Assembly: GCA_039822005.1 (NCBI GenBank)
Contig: JBCBMZ010000005.1
Location: forward strand, 122,915 to 186,914
From: JBCBDX01 sp039822005
Lineage (GTDB): Bacteria > Pseudomonadota > Alphaproteobacteria > Rhizobiales > Rhizobiaceae
Direction of reading: 5' to 3'
Length of the DNA: 64,000 nt
Shown here in pieces: positions 9,131 through 18,641 of the stretch (positions within the stretch are counted from its first letter, which is position 1; each line of letters begins with the position of its first letter). The notes beneath the pieces were generated by a model that made no database searches, was not told the DNA's origin, and saw only the letters and a list, made by a program, of their open reading frames with translations. A program made the translations under genes and the position numbers.

Positions 9131-9723
9131 TCATATTGGGTCTCACCGGTTCCATCGGTATGGGCAAATCGACCACCGCCAGTTTTTTCAAGGAATTGGG
9201 GATACCCGTTCATGACGCGGATGCCACGGTTCATGACCTTTATGAACATGAAGCGGTCACACCGGTTGGCAATCGGTTTCCTCAGGCCGTTGTGGATGGA
9301 AAAATCGACCGGAAGATTCTCGCCAGCGCAGTTCTCGGGGACGACGATGCCATCGCGGAATTGGAAGCCATTGTGCATCCCCTGGTTCGAAATCGCGAAC
9401 AAGCCTTTCTCCAGAAGGCGAAAAAAGAGGGTGAGTTGATCGTCGTGCTCGATATACCGCTCTTGTTTGAGACCGGTGCGGACCAGCGCGTGGACAAGAT
9501 ACTTGTCGTGACTGCGCCTGCCGATGTACAGCGAGAACGGGTTATGTCGCGTGCCGGCATGACCGAAAAGCGGTTCAACGCTATTTTGAAAAAACAAATG
9601 CCCGATGCGCAAAAACGCGAGGGTGCTGATTTTCTGATCGATACGTCATTGGGTTTTGACGACGCTCGTCAGTCCGTACGCGACATTGTTGCCCAGCTTG
9701 CAAAAAGAAATCAAAACCGTTGA
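9127..9723 (+). CDS. coaE: Dephospho-CoA kinase CoaE
   Basis: 198 residues. It performs the last step of coenzyme A synthesis, phosphorylating the 3'-hydroxyl of dephospho-CoA. The P-loop GLTGSIGMGKSTT starts at residue 5, followed by the conserved HDADATVHDLY. The start is a GTG overlapping the aroE stop (GTGA). A second CoA gene pair, panD and coaA, lies about 14 kb downstream. Confidence 0.95.
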   Translation: MIILGLTGSIGMGKSTTASFFKELGIPVHDADATVHDLYEHEAVTPVGNRFPQAVVDGKIDRKILASAVLGDDDAIAELEAIVHPLVRNREQAFLQKAKKEGELIVVLDIPLLFETGADQRVDKILVVTAPADVQRERVMSRAGMTEKRFNAILKKQMPDAQKREGADFLIDTSLGFDDARQSVRDIVAQLAKRNQNR

Positions 9724-9774
9724 TGGCTCTTCCGTCCCTTGGCAACGCGTGGGTAATGATGACAAAGTAAGGTA

Positions 9775-10488
9775 ATGCGCGAGATAATATTTGATACCGA
9801 AACCACTGGTCTCGACAATCGGGAAGACCGGATTATCGAAATTGGCGCGGTGGAAATGGAAAACCGGTTCATCACCGGGCGCAACTTTCATGTTTTCATC
9901 AACCCGCAAGGGCGGCAGGTTCACCCCGATGCGCTAAACGTTCATGGTATCTCCAACGAGATGCTTGAAGACAAGCCGACATTTGCCCAGATCATTGACG
10001 AATGGTTCACCTTTGTCGGCGATGCCAAACTCATCGCTCACAACGCCAATTTTGATGTTGGTTTCTTCAACGCTGAATTTGAGCGCGTCGGCTTTCCGAA
10101 AATCGACCCAGACCGTGTTATCGACTCACTGGCGTTGGCCCGGCGTCGACACCCTATGGGACCCAATTCACTCGATGCGCTCTGCAAACGGTATGGTGTA
10201 GACAATTCCAGACGCGACAAACACGGCGCGCTTCTCGACAGTGAACTTCTTGCCGATGTCTATATCGAATTGGTTGGCGGCAAGCAGGCAACGTTAACGC
10301 TCAGCGCAGCTACCAGCTCCCAAAACCAAGATGCATCAAATAGCGCGGCTGCCGCAGATGTGAGGTTGCCCGAACGCTCTGTGCCACTCGAGCCAAGATT
10401 AAATGAAAAAGAAAAAGCCGCTCATGCCGAAATGGTTGAGCGGCTTGGTGATAGCGCCATCTGGAAAAAGCTGGCGGCGCAATCGTAA
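9775..10488 (+). CDS. dnaQ: DNA polymerase III epsilon subunit (3'-5' proofreading exonuclease)
   Basis: 237 residues. The DEDDh exonuclease motifs are clear: DTETTGL at residues 7-13 (motif I), HNANFDVGF (motif II) and a late H-x4-D region (KHGALLDSELL). It proofreads replication and binds the alpha and theta subunits. Residues after about 185 form a low-complexity linker and a short C-terminal segment, the usual alpha-binding region. It ends 4 bp from the convergent secB stop. Confidence 0.95.
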   Translation: MREIIFDTETTGLDNREDRIIEIGAVEMENRFITGRNFHVFINPQGRQVHPDALNVHGISNEMLEDKPTFAQIIDEWFTFVGDAKLIAHNANFDVGFFNAEFERVGFPKIDPDRVIDSLALARRRHPMGPNSLDALCKRYGVDNSRRDKHGALLDSELLADVYIELVGGKQATLTLSAATSSQNQDASNSAAAADVRLPERSVPLEPRLNEKEKAAHAEMVERLGDSAIWKKLAAQS

Positions 10489-10492
10489 GGGA

Positions 10493-10993
10493 TTAGTTGG
10501 CAACCTTTTGCTTAGCTTGTTCTTCAGCCATGCGTTGCTGGAACATGCGCGCAAAGTCGATTGGATCGATCATAAGGGGCGGGAACCCGCCGTTACGGGT
10601 GCATTCGGCGACGATTTGGCGCGCAAACGGGAACAGCATCCGCGGGCATTCCACAAAAACCAGCGGGAGGACATGTTCCTGCGGGAACCCGGAAACCCGG
10701 AAAACACCGCCGTAAACAAGCTCGACGTTGAACAAAACAGTGTCGCCATCTTTGGCAGCTGCTGTCAGCGTCAGCACGACGTCATAGTCATTTTCCGCCA
10801 TTGGATTGGCGTTGACATTGACATTGATGTTGATGGCCGGCGCCTTCTCGCGGGGACGTAAGGAAAGTGGCGCGCCTGGGCTTTCAAACGAAAGGTCCTT
10901 TACATATTGGGTAAGGATGCTCAGCTGTTGCTGACCATTACCTTCAGTGGCAGCAGCCTTTTCTTCCGGCTTTGTTGTGGTGTCCTTGGCCAT
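10493..10993 (-). CDS. secB: Protein-export chaperone SecB
   Basis: 166 residues. SecB keeps pre-proteins unfolded for SecA. Conserved blocks ILTQYVKDLSFESP near the N-terminus and LPLVFVECPRMLFPFAR-type sequence are present, followed by FPPLMIDPIDFARMF. The ATG at 10993 (MAKDTTTK) is favoured over the 19-residue extension. It is convergent with dnaQ, with no room for a separate terminator. Confidence 0.95.
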   Translation of the reverse strand: MAKDTTTKPEEKAAATEGNGQQQLSILTQYVKDLSFESPGAPLSLRPREKAPAININVNVNANPMAENDYDVVLTLTAAAKDGDTVLFNVELVYGGVFRVSGFPQEHVLPLVFVECPRMLFPFARQIVAECTRNGGFPPLMIDPIDFARMFQQRMAEEQAKQKVAN

Positions 10994-11093
10994 TAATCGT
11001 GCCCGTTTCATTGGAGTTGCGTCAAAAAATTGTCGCGCTGCGCGTAACACGCGATTTATGGCTTAACAAGCGCACCGTTGAAGCCAAACCAAA

Positions 11094-11573
11094 CTAGTTT
11101 TTTTCTCCTTTGCCTGACCGGGAAGGATCCGGAGACCGCTGGAACTCATCATCGTCAAGATCTATCGTTTGTCCGTCCCGGTATGGCGAGCCGTCTTGCC
11201 TTCCTGGCATCCCGACAATCTGAATACGGCTCTTCACGAACGACCAGCCGAGGTCACGCAAAGCGGGCACAAAAAGCAAAAAACCAAGACCGTCGGTGAT
11301 AAACCCCGGTGTGAGCAGCAGGACGCCTGCAACGAGGATCATGACGCCATGCACCAATTCACGCGCCGGAACCCTGTTTTGGCCCATTTCTGACTGTATA
11401 CGCGAAACAAGACCAAAACCTTGCCATCGAAGGAGAATGGAACCCAAGATGGCTGTCACCAAAATCATCAGCAGTGTGAGCCAAATCCCGATTTGCCCAC
11501 CAATGACAATGAAAGCGGCGATCTCCAGCAGCGGAACGGCAAGTAGGGCAAACGGGATCAGACTGAATGGCAT
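11094..11573 (-). CDS. fxsA: FxsA family membrane protein
   Basis: 159 residues with two to three hydrophobic helices. The FxsA signature is seen in PLLEIAAFIVIGGQIG near the N-terminus, the LLRWQG segment, and GVLLLTPGFITDGLGFLL in the middle. In E. coli, excess FxsA relieves phage exclusion; the normal function is uncertain. It lies between secB and the divergent Tim44-like gene, a common Hyphomicrobiales order. Confidence 0.88.
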   Translation of the reverse strand: MPFSLIPFALLAVPLLEIAAFIVIGGQIGIWLTLLMILVTAILGSILLRWQGFGLVSRIQSEMGQNRVPARELVHGVMILVAGVLLLTPGFITDGLGFLLFVPALRDLGWSFVKSRIQIVGMPGRQDGSPYRDGQTIDLDDDEFQRSPDPSRSGKGEKN

Positions 11574-11682
11574 TGGCGTGTTTCCTTTCTCATAATGTAG
11601 GAATGCGCTGTCAGTGTTTGAATGATCACGATTGACGTTCTATATTCAACCGACACCAACTCGAACCGGATACCGCTGTAAA

Positions 11683-12384
11683 ATGGACTCATCGAATATC
11701 GTCACCCTCATATTCATGGCGGCCGCCGTTTTTGTGTTTCTTCAACTGCGCAGTGTGTTGGGCAAACGCACAGGTCATGAGCGCCCTCCCATAGACTTCC
11801 CAGGGCAAGGGGATGACCAGCCGGTCGATGCCGATGGTATGGACGGCGACGACAATGTCATAACACTACCATCGCGTGACGGCGCTGACCAATATCGTGA
11901 AATTGACCGTGTCGCCAAAGCAGGTTCCGCCGTCAACAAGCAACTGCGCGTCATCAAGGACGCAGCGCCTACCTTCAGTCCGCGTGAGTTTTTGTCCGGT
12001 GCGACGATGGCCTATGAGATGATCGTGATGGCTTTTGCGGACGGCGACCGTAAAACGCTGCAAAACCTTTTGTCCAAAGAGGTCTATGACGGATTCGCCG
12101 AAGCGTTGTCTGAACGCGAAAAGGCAGGCGAGACAGTGCAGACCAATTTCGTCGGCATCGAAAAGATGGAGATCTTGGGCGCGGAGCTCAGAGATAACAG
12201 CGCACACGTCACGGTATCCGTTGTCTCCCAATTGATTTCCGCCACAAAAGACAATGAAGGCAAAATCATCGACGGTGATCCCAATGAGGTCGCTGAGGTG
12301 CGCGATGAGTGGACGTTCGGTAAGGATGTCCGTGACCGCGATCCGAACTGGAAATTGATCAGCACCGAGCCAGAAAACGCCTGA
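11683..12384 (+). CDS. Tim44-like domain inner membrane protein
   Basis: 233 residues. One N-terminal membrane helix (IVTLIFMAAAVFVFLQLRSVLG) is followed by an acidic linker and a C-terminal Tim44-like domain of about 150 residues (FLSGATMAYEMIVMAFADGD onward). Alphaproteobacterial homologues (TimA) relate to the mitochondrial import motor subunit Tim44; their bacterial role is linked to membrane protein handling. The ATG at 11683 (MDSSNIVTL) is preferred to the upstream extension from 11632. The next gene, mltA, starts 20 bp downstream. Confidence 0.88.
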   Translation: MDSSNIVTLIFMAAAVFVFLQLRSVLGKRTGHERPPIDFPGQGDDQPVDADGMDGDDNVITLPSRDGADQYREIDRVAKAGSAVNKQLRVIKDAAPTFSPREFLSGATMAYEMIVMAFADGDRKTLQNLLSKEVYDGFAEALSEREKAGETVQTNFVGIEKMEILGAELRDNSAHVTVSVVSQLISATKDNEGKIIDGDPNEVAEVRDEWTFGKDVRDRDPNWKLISTEPENA

Positions 12385-12404
12385 CCGGTTGGAGTCACCG
12401 GTTC

Positions 12405-13526
12405 GTGGCCATCCACCTGTCGGGCGCGACCGTCGTCGATTATAATGAACTGCCTCATTGGCACGACGATGATCACGCCGCCGCTGTTGCCGCGTTCGCC
12501 CGACACCAAAAAATACCTGTCGATGAAGTTTATAAACGTCCACCGACGGGTTGTAACCCTGACCAATTGATAGAGCTGGTATCGGCTGCCGCGCGGATCA
12601 ACGCGGATAAGGCCCAGAACTTCTTCGAGAAAAACTTTGTACCGGTTCGGTTGGACCAAACAAAAGATGATGCTTCCCCCGACCCATCGTCTATCGTCAC
12701 GGGCTTTTTCGAGCCTGAATATCAGGCGTCGCGCATGCCATCAAAGCGCTACTCAGTTCCGGTCCATGCGCGGCCATCTCAACTTGTGGAAGCTAAATCT
12801 GCGCCCGTTGGAAGTGTTCCTGAGGGGTACCGGTTCGCTTGGCGCCATGATGACGGCAGCATGGGGCCCGCACCGGATCGCGCAGCGATCCATCGCGGTG
12901 CGCTCGATGGCAGGGCTGAAATCTTGTGCTGGCTTGAAAACCCGATCGATGCGTTTTTCATGCATATTCAGGGAGCCGCGCGCTTGAAGCTGGAAGATGG
13001 TACGATGATGCGCGTCTCCTATGCCGCCAAAACCGGTCATCCATTTACGGCCATTGGCGGACTATTGGTGAAGATGGGTGTTTTTGGGCAGAACGAGGTT
13101 TCCATGCAAGGCATTGTTGCCTGGTTGCGCGATCATCACGATGAGGCGCAGACGATGATGAACCGGAACCGCTCTTATATATTTTTCAAGGAAACTGCGC
13201 TCGGCGATCCAACACTGGGACCGTTCGCGGCGGCTAAGATTCAATTGACCGCACAACGGTCGCTTGCTGTGGATATGCGGTTTCACACGTTTGCAACGCC
13301 CATCTATGTCCATGCGCACAACGTTAACGGCAGCAATTTCTCAAATCTCATGATAGCGCAGGAAACTGGAACGGCGATCATGGGCCCATCACGTGGTGAT
13401 ATATTCTTTGGCACCGGTGAAGAAGCGGGAATTTTGGCGGGTGGCGTTGTCTCGCCCGTGACTTTTTTTGTGCTTTGCCCCAAGTCCGGATACGACGCTT
13501 ACTTAAGCAGTTGGTCGGGCCGGTGA
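12405..13526 (+). CDS. mltA: Membrane-bound lytic murein transglycosylase A (MltA)
   Basis: 373 residues containing the MltA barrel (IVTGFFEPEYQASR, then FFMHIQGAARLKLEDG) and the C-terminal 3D domain with its aspartates (MRFHTFATPIYVHA, MIAQETGTAIMGPSRGDIFFGTG). It cleaves peptidoglycan glycan strands with formation of anhydromuropeptides. The GTG start has TTGGAG about 9 bases upstream. I see no clear signal peptide or lipobox, unlike E. coli MltA. The Smr gene overlaps its stop. Confidence 0.92.
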   Translation: MAIHLSGATVVDYNELPHWHDDDHAAAVAAFARHQKIPVDEVYKRPPTGCNPDQLIELVSAAARINADKAQNFFEKNFVPVRLDQTKDDASPDPSSIVTGFFEPEYQASRMPSKRYSVPVHARPSQLVEAKSAPVGSVPEGYRFAWRHDDGSMGPAPDRAAIHRGALDGRAEILCWLENPIDAFFMHIQGAARLKLEDGTMMRVSYAAKTGHPFTAIGGLLVKMGVFGQNEVSMQGIVAWLRDHHDEAQTMMNRNRSYIFFKETALGDPTLGPFAAAKIQLTAQRSLAVDMRFHTFATPIYVHAHNVNGSNFSNLMIAQETGTAIMGPSRGDIFFGTGEEAGILAGGVVSPVTFFVLCPKSGYDAYLSSWSGR

Positions 13527-14179
13527 AAAAGCGCAACACAAAAACATCAGGACTTTCGGCTGATGACCGTCACTTGTGGCGGCGGGTCACCAAAACGGTT
13601 TCTCCGTTGAAAAACCGCACCGGATCAGATTCAGAAAATGTCGCCGATGAAGACAATGCCTGGCGCCATTGGGTGCAGGAACACGGGATGGTGGACCGAA
13701 CGCCGGCCGAAAAGCCTCTTGCCGAAAACACCCAGCAAGGCGCAGAAGCTGTTTTGAACCCAGCGCTTCAAAAGCCAGATCCGGTCGCACCTGCCTCCAT
13801 CACCAAGAAGGGAACCACTTGGACCCGACGGGCGATCCATGAAATCGAAAGGCCCACCCATCGGAAATTGGCCAAGGGCCGATTGCCCATCGATGCCCGT
13901 CTTGATCTGCACCATCAAACGCAAGAACAGGCGCACCGGTCACTAAACGCATTCCTCGTAAGCAGCCACAGAAAAGGGCACAGACATGTGCTGGTCATCA
14001 CCGGAAAAGGGCGTAGCTTGAATTCTCAAGGCGTTTTGCGAAAAATGCTTCCCATATGGATATCAACACCACCGATGAATATGTTTGTGAGCGCCATACG
14101 TCACGCCAGTCGCGATCACGGCGGGGAAGGCGCTTGGTATATTCGGCTGAAACGACCCAAATCGGATGACCGGACATGA
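13523..14179 (+). CDS. Smr domain protein
   Basis: 218 residues. The C-terminal Smr domain is clear from RLDLHHQTQEQAHRSL (the LDLHG-type motif) and VLVITGKGR followed by VLRKMLPIW. Smr domains are DNA- or RNA-nicking modules related to the MutS2 C-terminus. The N-terminal half is basic and low in complexity. The start is a GTG overlapping the mltA stop by 4 bp (GTGA). It overlaps the downstream XRE gene by 4 bp (ATGA). Confidence 0.9.
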   Translation: MKKRNTKTSGLSADDRHLWRRVTKTVSPLKNRTGSDSENVADEDNAWRHWVQEHGMVDRTPAEKPLAENTQQGAEAVLNPALQKPDPVAPASITKKGTTWTRRAIHEIERPTHRKLAKGRLPIDARLDLHHQTQEQAHRSLNAFLVSSHRKGHRHVLVITGKGRSLNSQGVLRKMLPIWISTPPMNMFVSAIRHASRDHGGEGAWYIRLKRPKSDDRT

Positions 14180-14586
14180 CCCCCTTCGGCAGACGCGTGC
14201 GTGAACTGCGTGTGGAACGTGGAATCACACAAAAACAAATGGCCAAAGCACTGGGTGTCACGCCGGCTTATCTATCCGCGCTGGAGCATGGCAAACGTGG
14301 AACGCCACGATGGATATTGGTTCAGGAGATCATCAGCTTCTTCGGCATTATTTGGGATGAGGCGGATGAGTTGGAAAATTTGGCTATGCTCTCAGCACCA
14401 AAGGTAATGGTTGATACATCGGGGCTTTCGCCGACGGCGACCGAACTGAGCAATCTGCTGGCAAGCGGTATTGCTCATTTGCCGGAAGACAAGCTGGTTG
14501 ATTTACGAGACCGGGTTCAAGCTGCGATTCGAAACGTGGATGAGAAGCCTAGAGTAAGTCGCGCAGCTCGTTTTCCCGATCATTGA
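14176..14586 (+). CDS. XRE-family helix-turn-helix regulator
   Basis: 136 residues. The helix-turn-helix lies at about residues 10-40 (RELRVERGITQKQMAKALGV followed by TPAYLSALEHGKRG), and a helical C-terminal region follows. The gene is coupled to the Smr gene by ATGA. Its 3' end overlaps the convergent DUF1402 gene by 38 bp. The target is unknown; regulation of the mltA-smr operon is possible but not shown. Confidence 0.88.
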   Translation: MTPFGRRVRELRVERGITQKQMAKALGVTPAYLSALEHGKRGTPRWILVQEIISFFGIIWDEADELENLAMLSAPKVMVDTSGLSPTATELSNLLASGIAHLPEDKLVDLRDRVQAAIRNVDEKPRVSRAARFPDH

Positions 14587-15556
14587 TCAGCCAACCATAA
14601 TAATTGACTTGCGGTTGTACGGGCCTGCGTCCCTTAGCACGACGCTGTTTGTTTTCTACTGCGAGAACTGATGCGCGGGCTTGTGGGTTTCCAACGTTAT
14701 ATAAGGTGGCGGTGATACCGGGGTTTTTCGAGATATCGAACCCTGCAATTTCCTCGTAGGCTCCAATAGAAGCAGCGATTGCGGCCGCAATGTAGGGAAG
14801 TGTTGTTCGCGGTTCCATTATCGTGCCGTAAATTCGGTGACCGTCCCGTGCGTTCAGACGTCTTCCCCCCACGGTTTCAACAACGCGATCAGTCATTTTC
14901 AGCGCCGTCAGTGGGTTAAGTTGGCCCAAACCAAAAGTCTGACCGGCAAAAAATGGTTGGAAAAAAACCGCGCTGAACCGATCATTTGGGTAAGCGACTT
15001 CATCTACTTTTTTGCCGCGAAAATCGCTTTCCCAAACATTTTCCCTGCACAACCAAAGCGATTCGCTATCGCTAAAACCCTCGCACTCACTAAATTGCTC
15101 ACGGGCAACAAAATCGAGAACCCGCTCGCCCTTATATTCAAAATCGATATCTTGCTTAAGGTAATTGGCCGCCTTGATGACATAGCTTTGAGCGCGATCC
15201 ATAACGTCCACATTGTAAGTGTGCTCACCGATGATCGCGCCGATGATATGGATCGGATCAATCTCGAAGTCTTCAGCGACCGATTTGATTTGCCGGATTA
15301 GGCGCTCGTCTTTGGCCAAAAAAGCGACTGCTCGCTCATATTTGCTGTCAAAAGTCGACTTTGTTTGCCGGGTTCTGCGTTTGGACGCACCTGGGATCTC
15401 CGGTTGTTCTTTAAGAACATTGCCCGGTTCAACAACGATAACATCTGCCAATGTGGGGTTTGTGGCTGAAAATGACACAAAAAACATCGCGCCGATCATC
15501 AGCAAGTTCCGAACAAAAGATTTTGACAGTACTGTCGCCACGCTCGCGCTCCCCAT
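14549..15556 (-). CDS. DUF1402 family exported protein
   Basis: 335 residues. An N-terminal signal peptide ends near ATNPTLADVIV. The mature part contains IHIIGAIIGEHTYN and GQTFGLGQLNPLTAL, a pattern that resembles the lysozyme-like fold of lytic transglycosylases and is characteristic of DUF1402 in Rhizobiales. The glutamate in IIGEHTYN is in a catalytic-like position. Function is unproven; a peptidoglycan role is an inference, supported only by mltA nearby. The ATG at 15556 is chosen over the GTG at 15565. Confidence 0.8.
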   Translation of the reverse strand: MGSASVATVLSKSFVRNLLMIGAMFFVSFSATNPTLADVIVVEPGNVLKEQPEIPGASKRRTRQTKSTFDSKYERAVAFLAKDERLIRQIKSVAEDFEIDPIHIIGAIIGEHTYNVDVMDRAQSYVIKAANYLKQDIDFEYKGERVLDFVAREQFSECEGFSDSESLWLCRENVWESDFRGKKVDEVAYPNDRFSAVFFQPFFAGQTFGLGQLNPLTALKMTDRVVETVGGRRLNARDGHRIYGTIMEPRTTLPYIAAAIAASIGAYEEIAGFDISKNPGITATLYNVGNPQARASVLAVENKQRRAKGRRPVQPQVNYYGWLINDRENELRDLL

Positions 15557-15634
15557 GAGTGCCACAACGTGACTATGATAACGCTTGCATCATGTCGAGG
15601 GGATTGTCCAACTTCACAATTCTGCTTGAAATCA

Positions 15635-16942
15635 TCACAGTATATAGCGCGAAAGATCGGCGTTCTTGGCCAGTTCGCCTACATTTTTGCGCACATATTG
15701 CGCGTCAATGAGCTGTTCCTGACCGCTTCTGTCCGACGCTTCAAAGGAGATTTCATCCAGCACACGTTCCATGACAGTTTGAAGACGTCTTGCACCGATA
15801 TTCTCCACCGTCGCGTTCAGTTCGACTGCAATATCTGCAAGAGCGTCGATGGCGTCATCGGTAAAACTCAGGGTGACGCCTTCCGTTTCCATTAAGGCGA
15901 CATATTGCTTGATCAGGCTGGCTTCCGTTTCCATCAGGATACGCTTGAAGTCCTCTTTTTCCAAAGCGCGAAGTTCAACACGGATCGGCAGACGGCCCTG
16001 TAATTCCGGTAGCAGATCAGATGGTTTAGAGACATGGAACGCCCCGGACGCAATAAACAAGATATGATCGGTTTTCACCTGGCCGTGCTTGGTTGCCACT
16101 GTGGTGCCTTCGACCAGAGGCAAGAGATCACGTTGAACGCCTTCTCGGCTCACACCTGATCCAAAACGGCCCTCCGATACGGCGATTTTGTCGATCTCAT
16201 CGAGAAAAACGATGCCATTTTCTTCGACCAATTTCAGAGCCTCTTGAGTAACTTGCTCCTGATCCAGTAGTTTGTCGCTTTCATCTGTAACCAGCAGTTC
16301 ATAGCTTTCGCGAACAGTGGTCTTGGTTTTCTTGGTGCGCCCACCGAGCGCCTTTCCCATCAAATCATTGAGATTGATCATTCCCACATTGCCACCCGGC
16401 ATGCCCGGAACATCCATCATCGGCATGCCGCTCCCATTGTCGGCGATTTCGATCTCGATTTCCTTGTCGTCCAATTCGTTGGCCCGCAACTTTTTACGAA
16501 AGCTTTCTTTGGTAGCCGGGCTTGCAGTTTTGCCCACCAGCGCTTCCAGGACACGCTGCTCGGCTTGGACATGGGCTTTGGCTTTTACATCTTCGCGCTT
16601 GAGTTCACGCACAAGACCGATGCTGATTTCCACCAAATCTCGGACGATTTGTTCCACATCGCGGCCCACATAGCCAACTTCCGTAAATTTGGTGGCTTCC
16701 ACCTTGACGAACGGTGCATTGGCCAATTTTGCCAGCCGACGGGATATTTCCGTTTTCCCGACACCGGTGGGTCCGATCATCAAGATGTTCTTGGGCATCA
16801 CTTCATCGCGCAGATTGTCCGGCAATTGTTGGCGTCGCCACCGGTTTCTGAGCGCAATGGCCACGGCGCGTTTGGCGTCTTTTTGGCCAATGATGTGTCG
16901 GTCCAGTTCAGATACGGTTTCCCGCGGGGAAAAATCACTCAT
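15635..16942 (-). CDS. hslU: ATP-dependent protease ATPase subunit HslU
   Basis: 435 residues. HslU is the AAA+ unfoldase of the HslVU protease. Walker A GPTGVGKTE, the pore motif GYVGRDVE, Walker B GIVFLDEIDKIA and the C-terminal LSRYIL that docks into HslV are all present. The ATG at 16942 (MSDFSPRETV) gives the family N-terminus; the 30-residue extension upstream is discarded. It overlaps the upstream membrane protein gene by 4 bp. Confidence 0.96.
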   Translation of the reverse strand: MSDFSPRETVSELDRHIIGQKDAKRAVAIALRNRWRRQQLPDNLRDEVMPKNILMIGPTGVGKTEISRRLAKLANAPFVKVEATKFTEVGYVGRDVEQIVRDLVEISIGLVRELKREDVKAKAHVQAEQRVLEALVGKTASPATKESFRKKLRANELDDKEIEIEIADNGSGMPMMDVPGMPGGNVGMINLNDLMGKALGGRTKKTKTTVRESYELLVTDESDKLLDQEQVTQEALKLVEENGIVFLDEIDKIAVSEGRFGSGVSREGVQRDLLPLVEGTTVATKHGQVKTDHILFIASGAFHVSKPSDLLPELQGRLPIRVELRALEKEDFKRILMETEASLIKQYVALMETEGVTLSFTDDAIDALADIAVELNATVENIGARRLQTVMERVLDEISFEASDRSGQEQLIDAQYVRKNVGELAKNADLSRYIL

Positions 16943-18123
16943 GCAGTTTGCTTCACTCTTATCGGTGGTAATTTGTTGAGCACCGATGTGGGAAGCATAG
17001 GCGTGATGATCAAGCGCCGGATACGCTGCCATCCGGCACCGAACACCATGATGAGCGCGCCAACGACTAGTAAAATCAGCGAAAAAGCCGGAATGCCGGT
17101 ATTTTCAGACGCAGAGCTGACCAGATAGTAGATGCCGAGCGTGCCGAAATAGGCAAGCGTGGGAATCAATAATGAGCGCCGGTCAATAGCCAACGCCACA
17201 AAGACAAAGACGAAAATCAGTACTGCCAGCAACACGGTCGCTGTGGTTCCGGGCTCCACTTGGCCGAACACCACTTCCTGGCCCGTGGAGAGAATGAAAA
17301 GCGGGTGAACCAAAAGCGGTGCGGAAACCACATGTAGCCAGAACGCGCAATCGGACCAGACAGTGATCCGCTCGCGGTCGTGCAAATCCAGCATGACCCC
17401 GACACCAAAAATCAGCAGTCCGGCAATTAGCGGAATGTAAAGCGCATTGCGCAAAAGGTTCGGCAACTCTTCCAGCAATGGGACCTGTATATTGCCTGTG
17501 GTGACGCCGTCATAAAGGAACAGCGCACCATAGGAGAAAACCAGACCGGTTGTCGAAATTGCAATGACAGCCGCCATGATCGGTACTTTGAAGCGCCAGA
17601 AGTAGACAATGGCGGCCACGATTGTTGTGCCAAAAAATATGGTCGCCGCGATCCCCAGATTGCCGCGCATGGCGACGAGTTGAACCATGTTTTCCGGGAG
17701 ATTTAGACCGAACTGATCCACCATCACGTTGGTGAGAATTTCGGTGACACAGGCAATAAAACCAATTCCCAAGACGGTTGAAGACAACCGCATACGGTGC
17801 TGGCGTGTGACAAATTCGGCAACTCCCCAAAGGAACACGCCCAATATGCCAAAAAGGATCATGGGTTGTGGGCCAAACACCGAGGTCAACGCAAAAAACA
17901 AACCCGCTGCCACCAGTACCACGCCGATCGTGACGAAGATGTCGTTACCGCCACCGACAAGGCGCATCGCTTCGTCACCACTTGCAACGGCATCGACGGT
18001 AGCATCGTCGCCATAACGCGGTTTGTCAGCAGCTACCGCAAAGGCCACCAGCCGGTCCCTTTGATTGGCGGAAATGATGTCGCGTCTAACGGCTTCATCC
18101 AGCAGGTCGCGTGAAATGATCAT
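16939..18123 (-). CDS. Polytopic membrane protein (DUF2157-like), function unknown
   Basis: 394 residues with about ten hydrophobic helices and a short cytoplasmic N-terminus carrying VGGGNDIFVTIGVVLVAAGL at the first helix. The layout resembles DUF2157-type proteins, but I assign the family only tentatively. It lies between the acetyltransferase gene and hslU, with 4-bp overlaps on both sides, so it is co-translated with hslU. Confidence 0.72.
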   Translation of the reverse strand: MIISRDLLDEAVRRDIISANQRDRLVAFAVAADKPRYGDDATVDAVASGDEAMRLVGGGNDIFVTIGVVLVAAGLFFALTSVFGPQPMILFGILGVFLWGVAEFVTRQHRMRLSSTVLGIGFIACVTEILTNVMVDQFGLNLPENMVQLVAMRGNLGIAATIFFGTTIVAAIVYFWRFKVPIMAAVIAISTTGLVFSYGALFLYDGVTTGNIQVPLLEELPNLLRNALYIPLIAGLLIFGVGVMLDLHDRERITVWSDCAFWLHVVSAPLLVHPLFILSTGQEVVFGQVEPGTTATVLLAVLIFVFVFVALAIDRRSLLIPTLAYFGTLGIYYLVSSASENTGIPAFSLILLVVGALIMVFGAGWQRIRRLIITPMLPTSVLNKLPPIRVKQTA

Positions 18124-18638
18124 GGGTCCGGATTGCCTTTCCATTCCATCAGGAGAACAGAACCATCTTGTTCCTTTGCGGTTCTTATGGGGATAAAACC
18201 CGCCTTTTCATAGGCACGGATCGCACGTTTGTTTCGCACATCGGGATCAATGATGATCTTGGTGAAGCCTTCGTTGCGAAGTAGCATCACAAACGCCGCC
18301 AAAACAGCTGTTCCGAGCCCTTTTGACAGTTGATTGGCCGGACCAATCGATAAATCAACGCCGATAGTGGTTTCATCAATATCCATGACCCAAGGTGACA
18401 TCACGTTCCATGGAGGCGCTTTTGCATCTTTTACACGCCAATATTGGATGTACCCTGCAGGTTCTTGGTCAAGGAGAAAAAGAAATGGCTTGGTTGGGTC
18501 ATGCCCTTCCAGCATATTTTTAATGTAACCAAGTTCCACCTCGGGGTCCCCCCACCATTCGCGCCAATGGGGTAGGGCCATCCACGAGTTAATGAGGGAA
18601 AGGTGCTTTTCCCGAACCGGTATGAAGTCGATGTCCAT
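18120..18638 (-). CDS. GNAT family acetyltransferase, AAC(6')-like
   Basis: 172 residues. The opening pattern HWREWWGDP and the acetyl-CoA region QLSKGLGTAVLAAFV followed by IIIDPDVRNKRAIRAYEKAGF match the aminoglycoside 6'-N-acetyltransferase-like subgroup of GNAT enzymes. The substrate cannot be read from sequence; resistance should not be assumed. The ATG at 18638 lies 3 bp after the stop of another GNAT gene. Confidence 0.85.
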   Translation of the reverse strand: MDIDFIPVREKHLSLINSWMALPHWREWWGDPEVELGYIKNMLEGHDPTKPFLFLLDQEPAGYIQYWRVKDAKAPPWNVMSPWVMDIDETTIGVDLSIGPANQLSKGLGTAVLAAFVMLLRNEGFTKIIIDPDVRNKRAIRAYEKAGFIPIRTAKEQDGSVLLMEWKGNPDP

Positions 18639-18641
18639 CAA

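Noticed and set aside
18120..18638. Antibiotic resistance gene (aminoglycoside acetyltransferase)
   Set aside because: Only the AAC(6')-like GNAT subgroup is seen. It sits in a housekeeping hslVU operon, so resistance is not supported.
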